From Lanius collurio (Eukaryota; Chordata; Aves; Passeriformes; Laniidae): a DNA stretch of 64,000 bases. The stretch spans positions 6,016,335 to 6,080,334 of the forward strand of contig JACBWW010000021.1 in assembly GCA_020086605.1 (NCBI GenBank), written 5' to 3'. Position 1 is the first letter of the stretch. Every line of letters starts with the position of its first letter. The position numbers were made by a program, and so were the translations under genes. Of the stretch, positions 47,201 through 61,300 are shown in pieces. The notes under the pieces were generated by a model, which was not told where the DNA came from, made no database searches, and saw only the letters and a list, made by a program, of their open reading frames with translations.

Positions 47201-48595
47201 GAGGGTCACACTGCAAACACCTCCCCACTGATCGATGCCACGTCACCTGCAGGAAACAAACCTCCTTTTGGTCCAGGAATCAAACTTTCCAAATCCTGAG
47301 CCTTGGAAGCTCTCAGTGTTGTTTCCATCACCCTCTGTCTCTTCCAAAGGGAGTCTGAACTGAACCAACACTACTGGGAAGTCCAGAGGCTGTGCCTGCT
47401 ACCAACCCCAGCACAGCCCAATGCTGCCTGTCCCCAGTGCCAGCAGTGCTGCTGTCCTTAGGACAGTGGCACCCTTACCCTGTGAGCAGTGGGCACACTG
47501 GGCACACTTCATCCTCAGGTACACCACATCCCCTAGCACACTGCACCTCCAGGCACAGCCCCATGGCTGGCCAGAGGGCTTTGCAGCTCCAGGGTGTCAG
47601 GCAGCTTCCATCCAGTATAGGAATTATTGGCAATGCCAGCTTCCCAGAGAATATTTCATCCAGGATTTCGCAAGCTTCCACAAAGGCTCTCTTTCTGTGC
47701 CACTGCACTGTTCCATACGGGATAGGTTTGGCACAGGGAGCACCTTCTGCTCCATGCTGGGATTCATCTCTCACCCCAAGCAGAGGCTGTAGCAATGAAA
47801 AGGGATGTAGGACCTCCCTGATGAGGCTGGAGAAACAGAAAAGGAGAGAGCCCTGGCCATGGAGGGGAGCTGGCCATGCTGGTGGAGAGCCCTGGAGCTA
47901 CAAATCTGCCTGCAGCTGTACACAGGGGCACGCTCAGCTGGGGACAGAAGTGGGAGGATGAGGGGCACAAGAGCCAGGGCAGTGGGTAGCCCCATTCCCG
48001 CTCTGCCCCTCTCTGGCACTGACCTGGTGACAGCAGGCCTCAGGCTGTGTCCCTTGAGGTGGCAATGGGCACGTGTTCCAGCAGTACCCAGGCCAAGTAA
48101 CTCCATCCTGGCAGTGCCAGCACCCTTCCCAATTCCAGCCTGTTCCCTCCCGTTCCCATGACAACCTGTGACCTCACTGGGTTCCTTGGAGCTCTGCCAG
48201 CTCCAAGGCAGAAATGAAGCCAATGACCAGGGCTGTCCTGCTGTCTTCCCTGTCTGTAGTGGGTCTGTCACACCTGGGGCTCAGGTCAGGGCTGACTCCT
48301 CTGCCGCAGGACTGACGTGCCACACTGCAGGTCTCACACTCGGTGCCAATCGCTGTGGCATCTGTCTGACCCAGCACTCCCGGCTGTAGCAGCCCCTGGG
48401 ATACAGGGAGCACTCTCTTCCCTGCAGAGGCTTCAGCTGCAGCCAGGGCTCAGTTTTCCAAGTGCCCGGTTTTCCCAGTTTTGTCCTGCTCTGCAGAGAA
48501 AAGGCCGGGCTGGAGAAGAGAGATCAAGAGTGAGAGAAACGGAAATAAATGGAGAACTGGTCCCTCTGCTCTGCATGGTGGTGCCACTTGTCTCA
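44273..48595. other. Intergenic, no gene recognised
   Basis: About 4.3 kb of mixed sequence up to the repeat that abuts the RASGRF1 promoter. Open frames on both strands have no recognisable domain or splice support. Confidence 0.45.
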
Positions 48596-48893
48596 AGGTC
48601 CTCCCCTGCCTAAGGGTCTCTTTTGGCCTGGGGTCCACTTCCCCAGGGCTCCCATCTGGTCTAAGGTCCGTCCTGGCCTGAGGCTCTGGCTGTTCCCAGG
48701 GATCCCTCTTGGTCTGGGGGTTCTGTGTGTCTGGAGGTGTCTCTTAGCTCTGGCTGTGCCTTGGGGGGGGTCCCTCTCGGCCCGGGGCTCCAGCTGTGGC
48801 TAGGATTCCGTGCCGGCCCGAGGGTCCCACACGCCTGAGGCTCCCTCTGGCTCTGGGGGTCTCTCTCGGTGCGGGGTTCCCTCGCGGTGCGGA
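48596..48893. repeat. Degenerate 17-18/35-bp tandem repeat upstream of RASGRF1
   Basis: About twelve units starting GGTCC/GGATC with a core near GGTCCCTCTCGGCCCGG. Starts are near 48597, 48615, 48632, 48665, 48700, 48736, 48769, 48803, 48823, 48839, 48858 and 48875. Many intervals are 16-20 or 33-36 bp, so a half-unit and a full-unit period coexist. It merges into the RASGRF1 CpG island. Confidence 0.7.
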
Positions 48894-49341
48894 GCGGAGC
48901 GCTGGCGGCGCTGACGGTGACGGTGCTGGCGGCGGCCCCGGCATCCCGCGGCCCGGGGGCGGCCCCGGCGAGCGCAGCGCGGCGCGACCACCCCCGCAGC
49001 CGGCGGCAGGGAAGGAGGCACGGGAAAGAGGCAGGGAAGGAGGGCCGCGGCTCCGCTTGGCTCGGCGCGACTCCGCTGGGCGCTGACGGTCCCCGGTGCC
49101 GCCGCCGTCACTCGCCCCGCCCGTCCGCGGTTCAGCGCGGCGGGTGCGGGACGCGGCGCTCACTGGCACAGCCGGAGCCGGGGGCTCAGCGGGGCCGGGC
49201 CGCGGGATGAGCGCCCGGCGGCTCTCCGGGGGCAGCGGGGGCCGCTGATGCTGCGGGGACCGCGGGGTCTGCGGGGGCGGCGGGGGTGGCTCGGCGCGGC
49301 CCCGCCCGCGGCGGGGGCCATGTGAGCGCGGTGCCGGCAGG
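48880..49341 (+). promoter_or_regulatory. RASGRF1: RASGRF1 CpG-island promoter and 5' UTR
   Basis: Very CpG-dense sequence, continuing into exon 1 to about 49580, with no TATA box. This fits a broad promoter for the first coding exon that starts at 49342. The transcription start cannot be fixed from sequence. Confidence 0.75.
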
Positions 49342-52300
49342 ATGCAGAAGGGGATGCGGCTCAATGACGGGCACGTCGCCCACCTGGGGCTACTAGCGAA
49401 GAAGGACGGGGCCCGGCGAGGATACCTGAGCAAGCGGAGCGCCGACAACACGAAATGGCACACCAAGTGGTTCGCGCTGCTCCAGAACATGCTCTTCTAC
49501 TTCGAGACCGACTCCAGCTCCCGGCCCTCGGGGCTCTACCTGCTCGAGGGCTGCGTCTGCGACCGCGCGCCCTCTCCCAAGCCCCCCCTCTCGGCTAAGG
49601 ACTCTCTGGAGAAGCAGGTGGGCTACACGGGGGGTCCAGCGGAGGGGGAGGGAAGGTGGCCCGCGAGGGTCCAGGGCCCGCACCCCCAGGAGCTTCCGGT
49701 GCCCGTGACCTGCCCCACGAGTGGGGTGGGGAAGTGAGGATGAGGCCGGTCTGTGCTGGGGAAGGGGGATGATTCCCGGGGCGGCAGTGCCGAAACAGCG
49801 GGTGGGTTCATTGTGGGGGTGTCAAGCTCTGTCCGGAGCACCCCCACTCCCTCTCCCATCTAATTAACCGCCAGTAATTAGCGCGGGGCTGCGGAGCGCC
49901 TCCCAGCGGCCACGCTTGGCGCTGCAGAGCCCCGCGCCCCCCCGGCGGGGGTTTGGGGTCCCGGCGGGGGGGGAACCCGGGGCTCCCGTGGGGCGGCCCC
50001 AGCTATGCGGCCTCGCTGTTTCCCACACCCCGCCTGCCCTCTTCTGTGTCCCCGTGGTTTGCCTGGCAACTCCCTCAGCGGTGTGAGCAGCCTGCGATGG
50101 GTGCGTGGTGCTGGGCGGGGGGAGATCAGGGCCTTGTTTTCACCCTGTTCCCGCTCGCCACGTGTGCGGTTTGCACCTCAGTCCTCATCCCTGGCGGGGG
50201 GACAAGCAGAGTGAGGGTCCCTTGAGGCTCCCCGTGCTGGCGCTGGGCTCCAGTGCCCTTTGCCACTGCTGAGGTCTGCGGGTGATCAGCGCGGAAACAC
50301 CAAAGCCCTTGCGAGGCCCTGGGAAGATCCAGGTGCCCCCCGGCCCCAGGGCTGCTGTGGTCCCAGCCGTGAGGACCATAGCCCCTGGCGGGCCCCGGAG
50401 GTGAGTGGCCTACCAGCTGTGCCTTTCCCGACTGGGTAGGGTATCCTGGAGCAGCACGGCATGGACGTTGGCAGCCCTGGCATGTTTGTCTTGGGGTGGT
50501 TTGCTGGAGCTGGGATGCGCCGTAGCAGCCAGGAGAGATGGGATGGTGCCAGGAAGGGGGGAGAAGGGCTGGCTTCCAGCTGCGGGGGCAAATCCCCATC
50601 CATCGCTTCCAGAGCCACCTCCAGATTCATTACCGTGGACAGGAGCCAGCTGGATTCACCCTCTGACCCTCTGGTGGTGTGTGGAGCGCAGACGTGTGCC
50701 CTGTGGGTGCCCGTGGCACAGCGGCACGGGCTCAGTGGGAGCAGTGGGGGAGGGTCCCGGCACCACCATCCCGGGCTGGGCACATGCGGGAAGCACCTCG
50801 CGTTTTGCGTCCAGCTCTGCAGGGCTTGCATAATTCCTGCCTGAGCAGGCTCTGGGGAGGCGCTGGGAGTGCTGCCGGCACACTGCAGGATGGGGCCATG
50901 GGGCACCTGCCGGGCACCCCAGGGCATGGGGCAGCCTGGGAGGAAATCAGCCCCTTAATCCTGGCTATTCCTGGCACTTCGAAAACCCTGCCAAGAGAGC
51001 CAGGCATGCAGCACCATTGTTCCCTGGCACATCCCCTCCCTCCTGGCTTGGAGCACGGGAATATTTCCCTGTCAAGAGGAAAATACTGTGTTTTTTGCCC
51101 AGCAGGGGCTCCTTGCAGCCCAGCTGTGGGGTGCAGCACCTTGGAGGCTGTGGCAGCAAGGGGGGTCTGTAGTTGCAAGGGGTCACACTGGTGTGGTTGT
51201 CACTGCTGTCCCTTCAGTAACAGATGTGTGCTCCTAGTTCAGCTTCTATGAAGTTTACCAGCCAGGTTGCAAACAGCCTTCCTGGCCAGATTGTAATCAA
51301 GCTTGGAATCAAGGCTCTGGGTCCTCGTGTTTGTGCAGGAGGGATTTTCCACCATGCAAACACTACGGGGAGGATGTCACATCCCCTTTCCAGTTCAAAA
51401 TGCACTCAGGATGTTGATCCTTGCTGTAAGTGAGGGGCTGCTGTCACAGGGAGCTCCTGCCATGGCAAATACAGCCCCTGCCGCTGCTCCGCGTGGATTT
51501 GCCGCGGTCCAGCGCCTGGCTTGTAATTCTGTGTAATTCCTTAGGCCAAATGGGACTAAAGACGGAGCGCTGGATGCCCGCTGCTCTGCAAGCTAATTAA
51601 TGGCCCAGGGATGAGATAAGCGGCGAATACTGATGGTGCAGATCAGCAGCCTGGTCGGGCTGGCCGTGCTCCGGGCAGGGTCTGTGTTCCCCATGCCAGG
51701 GAAAGCCTCTGCTTCAGGTTCACCTGAAACCCAGCAGTGCCCAGCATCATCTAAAGGGAAGGTGCTGAGGAAATTTCTAGTATTGCCTGTGATCCCAATT
51801 AATTACATTCTGAGGGTATTTATCTATCTGTGCAATTCCAGCTGGGGCTCTGAGGACAGTGTTCCTTGCATCAGAGGAGCTCCAGGTTTGGATTCCTTCC
51901 TTGCTGGAGTGGAGCCTGAATGGTTCCCAATTCTCTGCAAAGGAGAAATTTCAAAAGGTGGGGCTTTCAAACCCCCTTTTTTAATGTACACACATTTTGT
52001 TTTGGGGGGATTAGCACTGGTATGTGTGAGAGTAAGGGAGCAAAGACATGTGGAAAACTGGAACACCAAAGACAGATTTGCTGCCTCTGGAAACTTTGTT
52101 TCTGCTCTTGTTATGTTTTTCCACAAATGAATTTTCCTTCCAACCAGTTGGATGGGGAAGATAATTTCCTGTGGGGTGAGGTCAGGCTGTGGCCTGGGGA
52201 AGGGTCTGTGAGGTTGGACTGGGGCTGAGGAGGCTGTGAGCCAGCTGCTCAGGGCAGCAGTGCCAGTGGTGCTGGGATGAGCCGGGGTGGGGCTGAAGCC

Positions 52301-55300
52301 CCCGTTTATCCTGCTGTGGTGTCTGGGCCATGCCACACCCCAGCCCTGCTGTTTCTGGCCCCCCGAGGGTGATGGTGCTGAGATGTGCTTCATGTGATCA
52401 CATCTCCCCTCCCTGTCCCTGTGTGCTTGGAGGGGTGGGCAGGCTGTGGGATGCCCCAGGTGGGAGGGGGCACGGCCAAGGTGAGATCCTGGTAGAGGAG
52501 CTGGGCAGGTGCAAGGTCCAGAGCTGATCCGACCCCAACCTCAAAGACAGAGAAGGTCCCAATGTTGGGTGAGGGCTCTCCTTCACACATCAGTTGGGCA
52601 GCAGGAATCACAGCTGGGTTTGCTCCGTGGATCCAGCCTGGATTTAGAATCACAGAATCACGAAGGCTGGAAAAGCCCTCTGAGGCCATTCATTCCAGCC
52701 CTTCCTCCAGTACTGCCAAGGCTGCCACTGCTCCATGTCCCCAAGTGCTGCATCCACACAACTTTTGAACATTCCCAGGGATGGGGACTCCACCACTGCC
52801 CTGGGCAGCCTGGACAAGTTTCCAGACCTGTATCCCAGAGCCATGGGTTTTTCCTAAGCAGGAGCCCTCAGACAGAGCCAGTGCGGTGCTGAGTCAGGCA
52901 GCAGCCCTGTGCGGAGCCCTTGGTTCCAGGCTCCACAGCTCCGGAGCTGAGCTGTGTTCCCCCAGCTGGGGCTGCTCCTGAGCATGCACTGCCCATGGAT
53001 GGGGATTTCCTTCCCCGTCTCCAGAGTGTTTTCCAGGGGTGAGGCCATGGAGCACCAAGGACACCCTGTCCTGTGGCCCCCATTCCTGAGACACTGGGAG
53101 TGCTGGAGGGAAGTGGAGCTTGGAATATTTGGATGCCTTGAGGACCTGCAGCAGCCCCTGCCAGCCCAGCAGCTCCAGCGCTCCCAGAGCCAAGCCCCAG
53201 GCCCTGCTGGTGGAGCCACTCCTGGCAGTGGGAGAGCTTGGGCAGCTCTCCAAAGACACAGCAGTGGGGCCATGGGGTCCAGCCATGCCCATCCCTGCAT
53301 GGGGGTTCACCTGGGTACCCCCAAAAGGGCTGTGGAGGGTGGTCAGAGGGGACAGATCCCATCAGTGGAGCAGGGCTGAGCAGGTCACCTGTGGACATCC
53401 AGATCAGGGCAGCTCCCAAGCTATTCCAAACTTTAGGATTGACATACCAGGCACTTGATCCCCAGATCCCAGCATTGGCCACAGGTCCATGAGCATCAGC
53501 CATCGGGATCAGCAAGAATTCTTCTACCTGAATATAATTCCATGCAATCTGATTTTTTGGGGACTATAAATCATAATTTGTGGACTTAAACCTGAACTAT
53601 TCATCAAGATTGGGATAACACTGGGTTTTTAATTAATTAGTGTACTGAGTGATGCCATGTGGGGATTTTTGAGTGAGGAGGATGCTCATGGTGTTGGTCC
53701 CAGCAATGCCTGCATGCGTGTCTGCCAGCAGCACCAGATAAAACCAAGGGAAAATGTATTTATTTTAATTATTTTATGAATATTTGTGCGCTTGACTCCA
53801 GAGCCTGCTCCACACAGGTGATGCTCACCTCTAGTATCCATTTCCGAATATCCTGACAGCCCATAGCAAAACAAAGGAAGGAAATTGCAGCCACTGTGAT
53901 ATTTTTTCTTATCGTCAGCACGGAAATGAGCTGCTGGAGCATCCAACTCTGAGGTCCTGTTTTCCCAGAGCACATAGTATGTAGGTCAGGGATGTTAAAA
54001 GCTGCCATGGCTGGCTGTGGATTTTTAGACTCATCCATCCAGAGCAGGAAAATTCTCCTCCTCTTGCCCTTTGTGTCAGCTGGAATAACCATCAGCTTCA
54101 CAAACCAGCAGATGTGGATCTGCCCACTCCAGGAGGATGGAGGGCAGGCAGTTCCAAGGAATGATGGGGGGCATCCCTGTGGGGGGAAAAGACCCCCATG
54201 ATGGCACAACAAAAACCCAGGAAAGGATGACAGTCACTGCTTTGGAGTTGCTGGGGTTTTTTCTCGTGGTCCCCCCACTCTCATACATGCAGTGACCAGC
54301 GTGGGGGTGCTGGGAGAGTACCCACCCCCAACCACAACATCCCAAGGGGTCTGGTGGGTTGTTCAGGCTGAAAAATGCCCTCCTGCAAATTCTAAAAAAA
54401 AAAAAAATCTGTGAAAGGTTGATTTTCTATTTTGGAAATAATGTGTCGCTTTAGAGCTTATTTGAATTTATTTCTGCGTCTTTCCGCACATCAGGGGCCT
54501 GGGTAACGCCGCCCCCCACCCCCATCCCCCCCGCAGCAGGCAGGGCCTGCGGGGAGCCGAGTGATGGTCACGGGGCTTTGGGTGGCCCGGGGGGAGCCGG
54601 TGACTGTCGCCCGGCGGGGTCACGGGGCTGTGGGGGAACCTGGAGGTGCTTTAATGTTTCCTTGGTGACCTGGAACGCTCCCGCGTCATTATTTCGGGCA
54701 GAATTGCTGTGTCCCCTGGGGCTTCCTGAGGGAAATCCCCGAGGTCCGGGTATCTGAGCATCCCACAGAGGCGGGGTCCAGGGGCTGTGGATCCTGCGGT
54801 GCCAGACGGCCACGCATCCCACAGCGCCGGGGGCCGGGCGATGTGCCTCCCACAGCGGGGGCTCAGAAGGCACCATGGAAACAGGGGAGGCTGGAAAACA
54901 CCCCGGAATGAGGGACTTCCTCAAGGAATCGCATCTGCTTTCTTTGGCAAGAGCAGAGGGAGGGGGTTGGGATGAGGGGGGTCCAGTCCTAGGGCTGGGA
55001 GTTGGTGAGGTCATAAATGAACAAAAATTGGGTGTAAGGAGAAGCAAAGTGGCGCTGTGGGTAACTCGTGCCCTGCCCTGGGCAGCACAAACTGCCCCAG
55101 GGATGCTGGGCTGAGGCTGTGATGGAGCTGGGTGCCCATCCTGATGCTCCCAACACTCTGCCTCGTGCCAAGAGTGGCTGGTCTTGTGCTGGTTCTGTCC
55201 ATGAGTCTGGTCCCATCCATGGGTCTGGTCCTGTCCATGGATCTGATCCTCAGTCCCCGACCCAGCGAGTGCCGCAGGAAGCACTCCCGGGCTGTTGGTG

Positions 55301-58300
55301 TGATGTGTCACTGTGATGACAGAGAGGGATCATCTTTTAGGCAGAGATAAAAGGTGGTGGGAGTTTTATTATTCAAATATAAAATAACTTCCTCCTTCCC
55401 AGCACGCTGCACTTCCTGGGAATTGTGTGGGGATAAACTGGAGCAACACATGGAGTGGGGTGCGTGTGCTCACAGGAGCCAGGTTTGGATCACAGGTGGA
55501 GCAGCCGTGGGGGTTGAGGGGTCCTGGCTGCAGCCCTGCAGTGGGGGGCTTTCACCCCTCATCATCAGCTCTGCTGCCAACAGCCTTGCAACTGCCATTG
55601 ACAAAACCTTCAGGAATTTTTGGGTATAAATTGGATGAGCCAGAACTGTCTGACAAAACCTGCCTGTTGGGTGCAGATGTGCTGGGAGGTGCCTCGAGTG
55701 GGTGAAGGGGGCAGAGGCAGTGGGGCAGGGTGGGCACCTGTCCAGGGTACCTGGTCCAGATCCCTGCCCCAGTCCCTGCCCCTGTTCCTGTCCTGGGCTG
55801 TGCACTCCTTGTTTTAACCTCTGACAAGCCCTGAACCTGCTGCTTTCGCAGGGCGCAGGGAAGGTCAGGATGCTCTAAGCCAGGCTGTGCTGTGGGTGCG
55901 GGGCTCTGGGTGGGTGCACTCACCCACAGCAGCACAAAGTGGCACTGTGCCATCCCCACGGGACCCTGTGAGCACACACAGGTGTCTGGGAAGGACAGCC
56001 TGGGGCTTGCTATCTCATACCTTCCTGATGGGCAGGAACTGGTTTGGGGGACCTCTGGAAGTGTCTCCCCGTGTTTCCAGTCCCATGAGGACTCATCTGA
56101 GCACGGACTGTTGGTGTTGGATCATGGAGTGGGAATGTGCACACTTGTGCTGTTGGGGGGGGTTTGTTCCTGTGGCACCAGGAGCTGCTGGGGGCACCAG
56201 GACCTAGAAGGGGCTCCCCCACACCTTGCTGGTGTTTAGAGGGGCATTTCCAGCCTTGCCAACCTGATGAGCTCTTCTGACAAGAGAAGGGATGTGAGGT
56301 GGGTGTAAAGTTGGGGTACAGAACAACATCCATAAGGACCACAAATTTTTGGTGAATTTTCCCTCAGAGCTGTCTGTTTGCCAGTAAAAGCCTTTGGGAG
56401 TGGGAGGGAGAGAAAGGGGGTGGGATGTGAAAGGCTGGGGAGCTGCTGCAGCTCCAGAGGTGTCCTACAGGCAGATATGGAGCTCTGGGCAGCCTGAGCA
56501 TGGCAGGCCAGGGAAGGGGTGGGCGATGGTGTTTGACATTGGGGTGTGTGATGGATGATGGTGTTCTGTCATGGGAATGGCTCCATAAGGAGAAAGCTTG
56601 TCCACAGGATCAGCAGTAGAAGATCTGCACTTAAAGAATCTGTGGCAGAAGTGAAGGAGCTGCATCTTCACCAGGGCCCTGCAGTTTCTCCCCAAAGGTG
56701 AAAGCTGCTTCTGAAAGTGGGCTCTGCTGTGCCCATGGGCAGTGCGGGCTCCTGGCCCTGCTCTCCTCCTCTGCCAGACCTGGAGGGGCTGAGTGAGCTC
56801 CAAGGGTGTCACCCTGAGCCCTGAGCCCTGGGTGGGCATGGGCTGCAGCTGCTGGGTCTGTCTGTGCTGCTGCACCAGCTATGCCCTGTCTCCCCATCGT
56901 CCTGGGCTCACTGAGAGCCTCCTGCGCCTTCCGGGGGTCATTCTCCCCAACACCCTGGGCTTGATCAGGGAAGGGAAGGGTAAAGCCTTGTGGTGCCCAT
57001 CAGTGTTTTCATGGCACACATGGCACAGCTGGTGGCTGCCTGTGTCCCACCAGGCAGGTGCTCCTTGGGTTTGAGGCAGTTTTTACCTGTGAATTCAGGT
57101 CCCTCGTGAAACCCAACAGAGGAGCAGATGATGTCAGGATGAGCTCGTTCCAGTGGGTTTGGTTTAGCCCAGTTATTCCGGGCAGTATCCAGCACTGCAG
57201 CGTGGTACCTGTTTCCTTGGAGACTGCAGGGAAGCAGAGGAGCGGCACAAACCCGGCGGCGGCGGCATCGCACACAATTAGCACAAACACTGGAAATGTC
57301 AAGGGAGGCTAAAAATAGCCCCGCACCGCGGCCGCCCCCCGGAGCCCCGGGGAGCGCGACACGAGGGACCCGGGCTCTGCTCGGCATCACCTCCCGGGCG
57401 GCTGCGGGGCTCCTGCGTGTGCCCGATGGGCTCGCTGTCCACACAGGCAGGGATGCAGGCAGCGATCACGGGATCAAGGAAACATTGAGGGTGGAAAAGG
57501 CCCCTAAGACCATCAAGTCCAAGCATTAATCTGTGGATGTGGGGATGCAGGTCCAGCTCAGCATCCTTGCTTCTCTTCCCGTTCCCCAGGTGAGGGTGTC
57601 CACGGGGTGGTTGCCACACATTCAGGTTTGCAGCCCCCTGGACTTAGGTGGGTTTGGTAGATTTAGGTTTTCCTGAAGCTGGGTCTTTGCCCAGCAGGAT
57701 TTCCCCTTGGATTTCCCTCACCAGTGGCATGGCTATACTGAGGGCAGCACGTTGTGGCCAGGCTCCTGGTGTTTCCAAACATGTTTTTTTTCAACAACTC
57801 AAGCTGTGGTGGGTTGGGAAGTGCTTTCTGCCAGCCCTATGTGGGGCATAACTGTAACCCCTGTGCTCACCCCTACAGCACTACTTCACTGTTAACTTCA
57901 ACCATGAGAACCAGAAGACCCTGGAGCTGAGGACCGAGGATGCCAAGGACTGCGATGAGTGGGTGGCAGCCATAGCTCACGCCAGGTGTGCCCCGTGCCC
58001 ATGGGGGGATGTCGAGGTGAAGCCATGCTGAGGGTGGCTGGGGGGGACAGGAAGAGCTGGACACTGCCAGCAGGCAGAGCAGGACACTTCTGCCTCCCAG
58101 CCCCATGCTGGGGACCCTCATGCTGAGTGGGGGCTGTGTTCATTTGTTACCCGGTCCCCATTCCCAACCCTGTCCCATGCCACTGGCCACCATGGCAGGC
58201 TGGCACTGCCTGTCCCAGCCTGGTGCCAGAGGGATGCCCGATTCATCCTCAGGCTCAAAGCCCATCTGGAAGAGATTCACCTGGGATAGCAAACCTGGTC

Positions 58301-61300
58301 AGGAAGGGGTTTGTCCAGGCTCCTGTCTGTGCCAAGGGAGTGGTGGCACAGCCCACCTGCCATGGAGAGCAGTCAGGAGCCAGCACAGTGCAGGTGCCTC
58401 TCAGGGGAAGGAAGTGCTGGGCTGGCAGCGAGGTGTGGGATCAGGTGGTAGCTGTGTGCAGGGAATGGGAGAAACACCATCCCCTGCAGCCCATTCCAAG
58501 AGTGGGACTTTGTAGGTGCTTGTACCACATGTGGTCTTCTTCTTAAACTCTTGGAATGTGGCAAGTGACAGGTTTGGCCATGGGTGTTTGGGGATCTTTT
58601 TTGTCTCCCCTGATTTCATTAAAGTTTGCTCTGTCCTTTCTGTTTGCCCCCTGTGGAGACCCGTATCCTCCCCAGATGGGCCCTTTCTGAGCAGCAGTAT
58701 TCCCAGCTGCAGGAACTGCCCCCTGCTTTGTTCCTCCTGCCGGGTATGAGCCAGAGGGCCTGCGAAGGAGGAGCCCTTGCCAAACTGCAGCCCCCGATGT
58801 TGGGGTCACATGCCAGGGGTGCGGGGCAGGGTCTGCAGGGGAGGGATGCTCACGGCCCTGTCTGCTGCAGCTACAGGAACCTGGCGACAGAGCACGAGGC
58901 GCTGATGCAGAAGTACCTCCATCTCCTGCAGATCGTGGAGACAGAGAAGACCGTTGCCAAGCAACTCCGGCAGCAGATCGAGGACGGGGAGATCGAGATC
59001 GAGCGCCTCAAGGCCGAGGTGAAGCTCCCGGTGCTTCCCTGCGGATGCACTGACACTCCTGGGGTGACCTGTGGGAGGGTGGGTGGCATCCCCGTGTGGG
59101 CAGGGGCCGGGGGTGGCATCGCTGGCATTGTTCTGCTTGTTTTAGTGACACTTGGCTGGCCCTTCTCCTGCAGGAGGGGTGAGGGCATTGCCCTCCTTGG
59201 GGATTTTCCTGGCAGGAGTGCTGCAGCAAGTGGCTATGGCTGTGCCACTCCAGCACTGTGCGTTTGGGGGGCTTGAGAGGATCCCTGGAGCCAGGAAGCT
59301 GTTGGAATAGGGAAGAGTTCATACCATCAAGGAGCACTGGAGAGCTGGTCCTTGCCTCTTGTGAGCCAAGAAAACAGTCACTATGTCCTAGAATCCCAGA
59401 ACAGTTTGGGTTGGAAGGGATCTCACAGAGCACCCTGTTCCACCCTCTCCATGTACTCCTCTGGAATCACTCCAGCAGCTCCACGTCCCTTCAGTGTTGG
59501 GATCCCAGAGCTGGAGGCAGCTCTGCAGTAGGGCACACCTGAGCAGGGCAGAGGGTGTCTCGTGCTCCGTGCTGTGACCACATGGATGCTGCTCTGGGCA
59601 ATCCTGTGGGACCAGCCCAGGGAGCCCCTGCCTGCAGCCTGCCCCGGGAGCTCTGGCAGCAATTCCCTGCCGGGTGTGGGAAGGGTGACACGAGGCCGGA
59701 TAGGGCAGACAGCAGCAAGGTGCACAGATGACTCAGCAGACGGTGCCGAGGGACCCGCGTGTCCCTGGGGCACCGGGGAGGAGGAGGCTCAGGAGATGCC
59801 TGGCAGTGGGGGCGATGCTCCGCGGTGAGGGGGCTGCTCTGTGGCACTGGGGATGCTCTGCAGAGGGAGAACACTCGGTGGTAAAGGTGCTGCTCACTGG
59901 CAGAGGGGATGCTCGGCAGTGGGGTATCCCCTGTTTCCTGGCCACCCCCGTGCTGCCAGGCTCTGCCCTGCAGCACCGTGACTGTGCCCCCCAGGTGCCC
60001 CCTCGCCACCTGGGCTCTGCCTGTGGGCGGTGCTGGCACTGCTGCTGTGGTGGGTGGGCAGCAGTGACTTCAAGCATGGGGCACCGTGGCACAGCCCAGA
60101 GCCAGTGCTGCTGCCAGCCCCCTCCTCCTGCCTGGCAAGGGGGTGGGCAGTGGTGTCGGGGTGAGGACAGCCAGGAGTGGGTTGGCAGGGATGGGACCTC
60201 GATGCCAAATCATTCAAATCCTAAAAATTGCCCCAGAAGAGGCATCTGAAGAGGCACTGAGGGCAGGGGTGGTTTCGTCTGTCTTAATGGTGGTCTTTTC
60301 CTTAAATTTTGAATTTTTGGATTCAAATGGGCAAGTCAATAGCAATCCCTGACCATGTGCTGGGTTGCACTGAAGGTTCTTTTAGTCCTGCAGGGCTGAA
60401 GTGCCACAAACCCTTCTCAGGAGTACTGGATTTGTACTCTTTCTGCTCTCCAGCAGAACATATCAGCCCTAAAACCACCCTGGTTGCAGCCTGTGCTCCT
60501 ATTTTGGGGGGTGTTCTCCTGGCACCCTGATCCTGCTCCCCAGGTCTGGTCCAGCCTCCAAGGCAGGGCAAGAAGCACCCCCAGGAGCTGGGAGATGTTG
60601 TGACCCCTGGAACGAGCTGAGCACAGCTGCTGCATCCCCTCCCAAGGCTCAGAGACACTACCTTGGTTGGTTTGGGGGTTTTCACTCTTCTCCATACTTT
60701 GAAGCAGTGATCAAATTATCCGCTCCTACTTTAATGTGGAAATTTTGCTTGCTCAATTAAAAAAAAAAAAGAAGCCAGAATAAAACCATGGCACTGGCAA
60801 ACCCTGTCCGTGGGCCCCTCTGGCAGGGGGGTAGCTTTGGGGCCCACAAAACCTTCAGTGCAGGGGGTGTGGAGCAGGTCCTGGGGACTCAGGGCTTCCT
60901 GGGAGAGCACACAGAGAGCAAAAAGCTCTAAAATCTCCTCTAATGTCTGATCCATATAATGAAATGTGGTGCAACAGATGTGTAGAAACTGGCTCAGTGA
61001 CCATGAGCCTGTGGCCACCAGCTCTAGCGTGTTCTTGCTTTTTCCAAACAGTCCAGATACCAAACTCCAACTTTTTTCCTTTCTGTCCAAAATGGGACAT
61101 CTTCCCCCCACAAGAGAATCTTCTTTCCAAGTTATTTTCTTCTGTTCTCTTCTATAAAATCAAAATCCAGATCACATTTTCCCAATTTCCAACGTTCTGG
61201 ATGGCACATGTGCTGCTTTCTTGCCTTTTCCTGTCACTTTCCAAGCGGTTTTGGCCGTGGGGGCCGGGACATGCGATGAGCAGAGGAGGGAGAGAAAGTA

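Larger units (their letters stand above)
49618..57878 (+). other. RASGRF1: RASGRF1 intron 1
   Basis: 8.3-kb intron, by far the longest among those seen. It contains a CR1 copy, short repeats, and two CpG-rich patches (about 54500-54860 and 57240-57425). Open frames inside it, such as the minus-strand one at 53769-54212, show no family resemblance. Confidence 0.8.

Noticed and set aside
48744..49490. 248-residue minus-strand open frame across the RASGRF1 promoter
   Set aside because: Antisense to a well-supported exon and CpG island; Pro/Ala/Arg-rich with no domain.
53769..54212. 147-residue minus-strand open frame in RASGRF1 intron 1
   Set aside because: Composition is less biased than most but there is no recognisable family, and no transcript signals are visible; left as intron.
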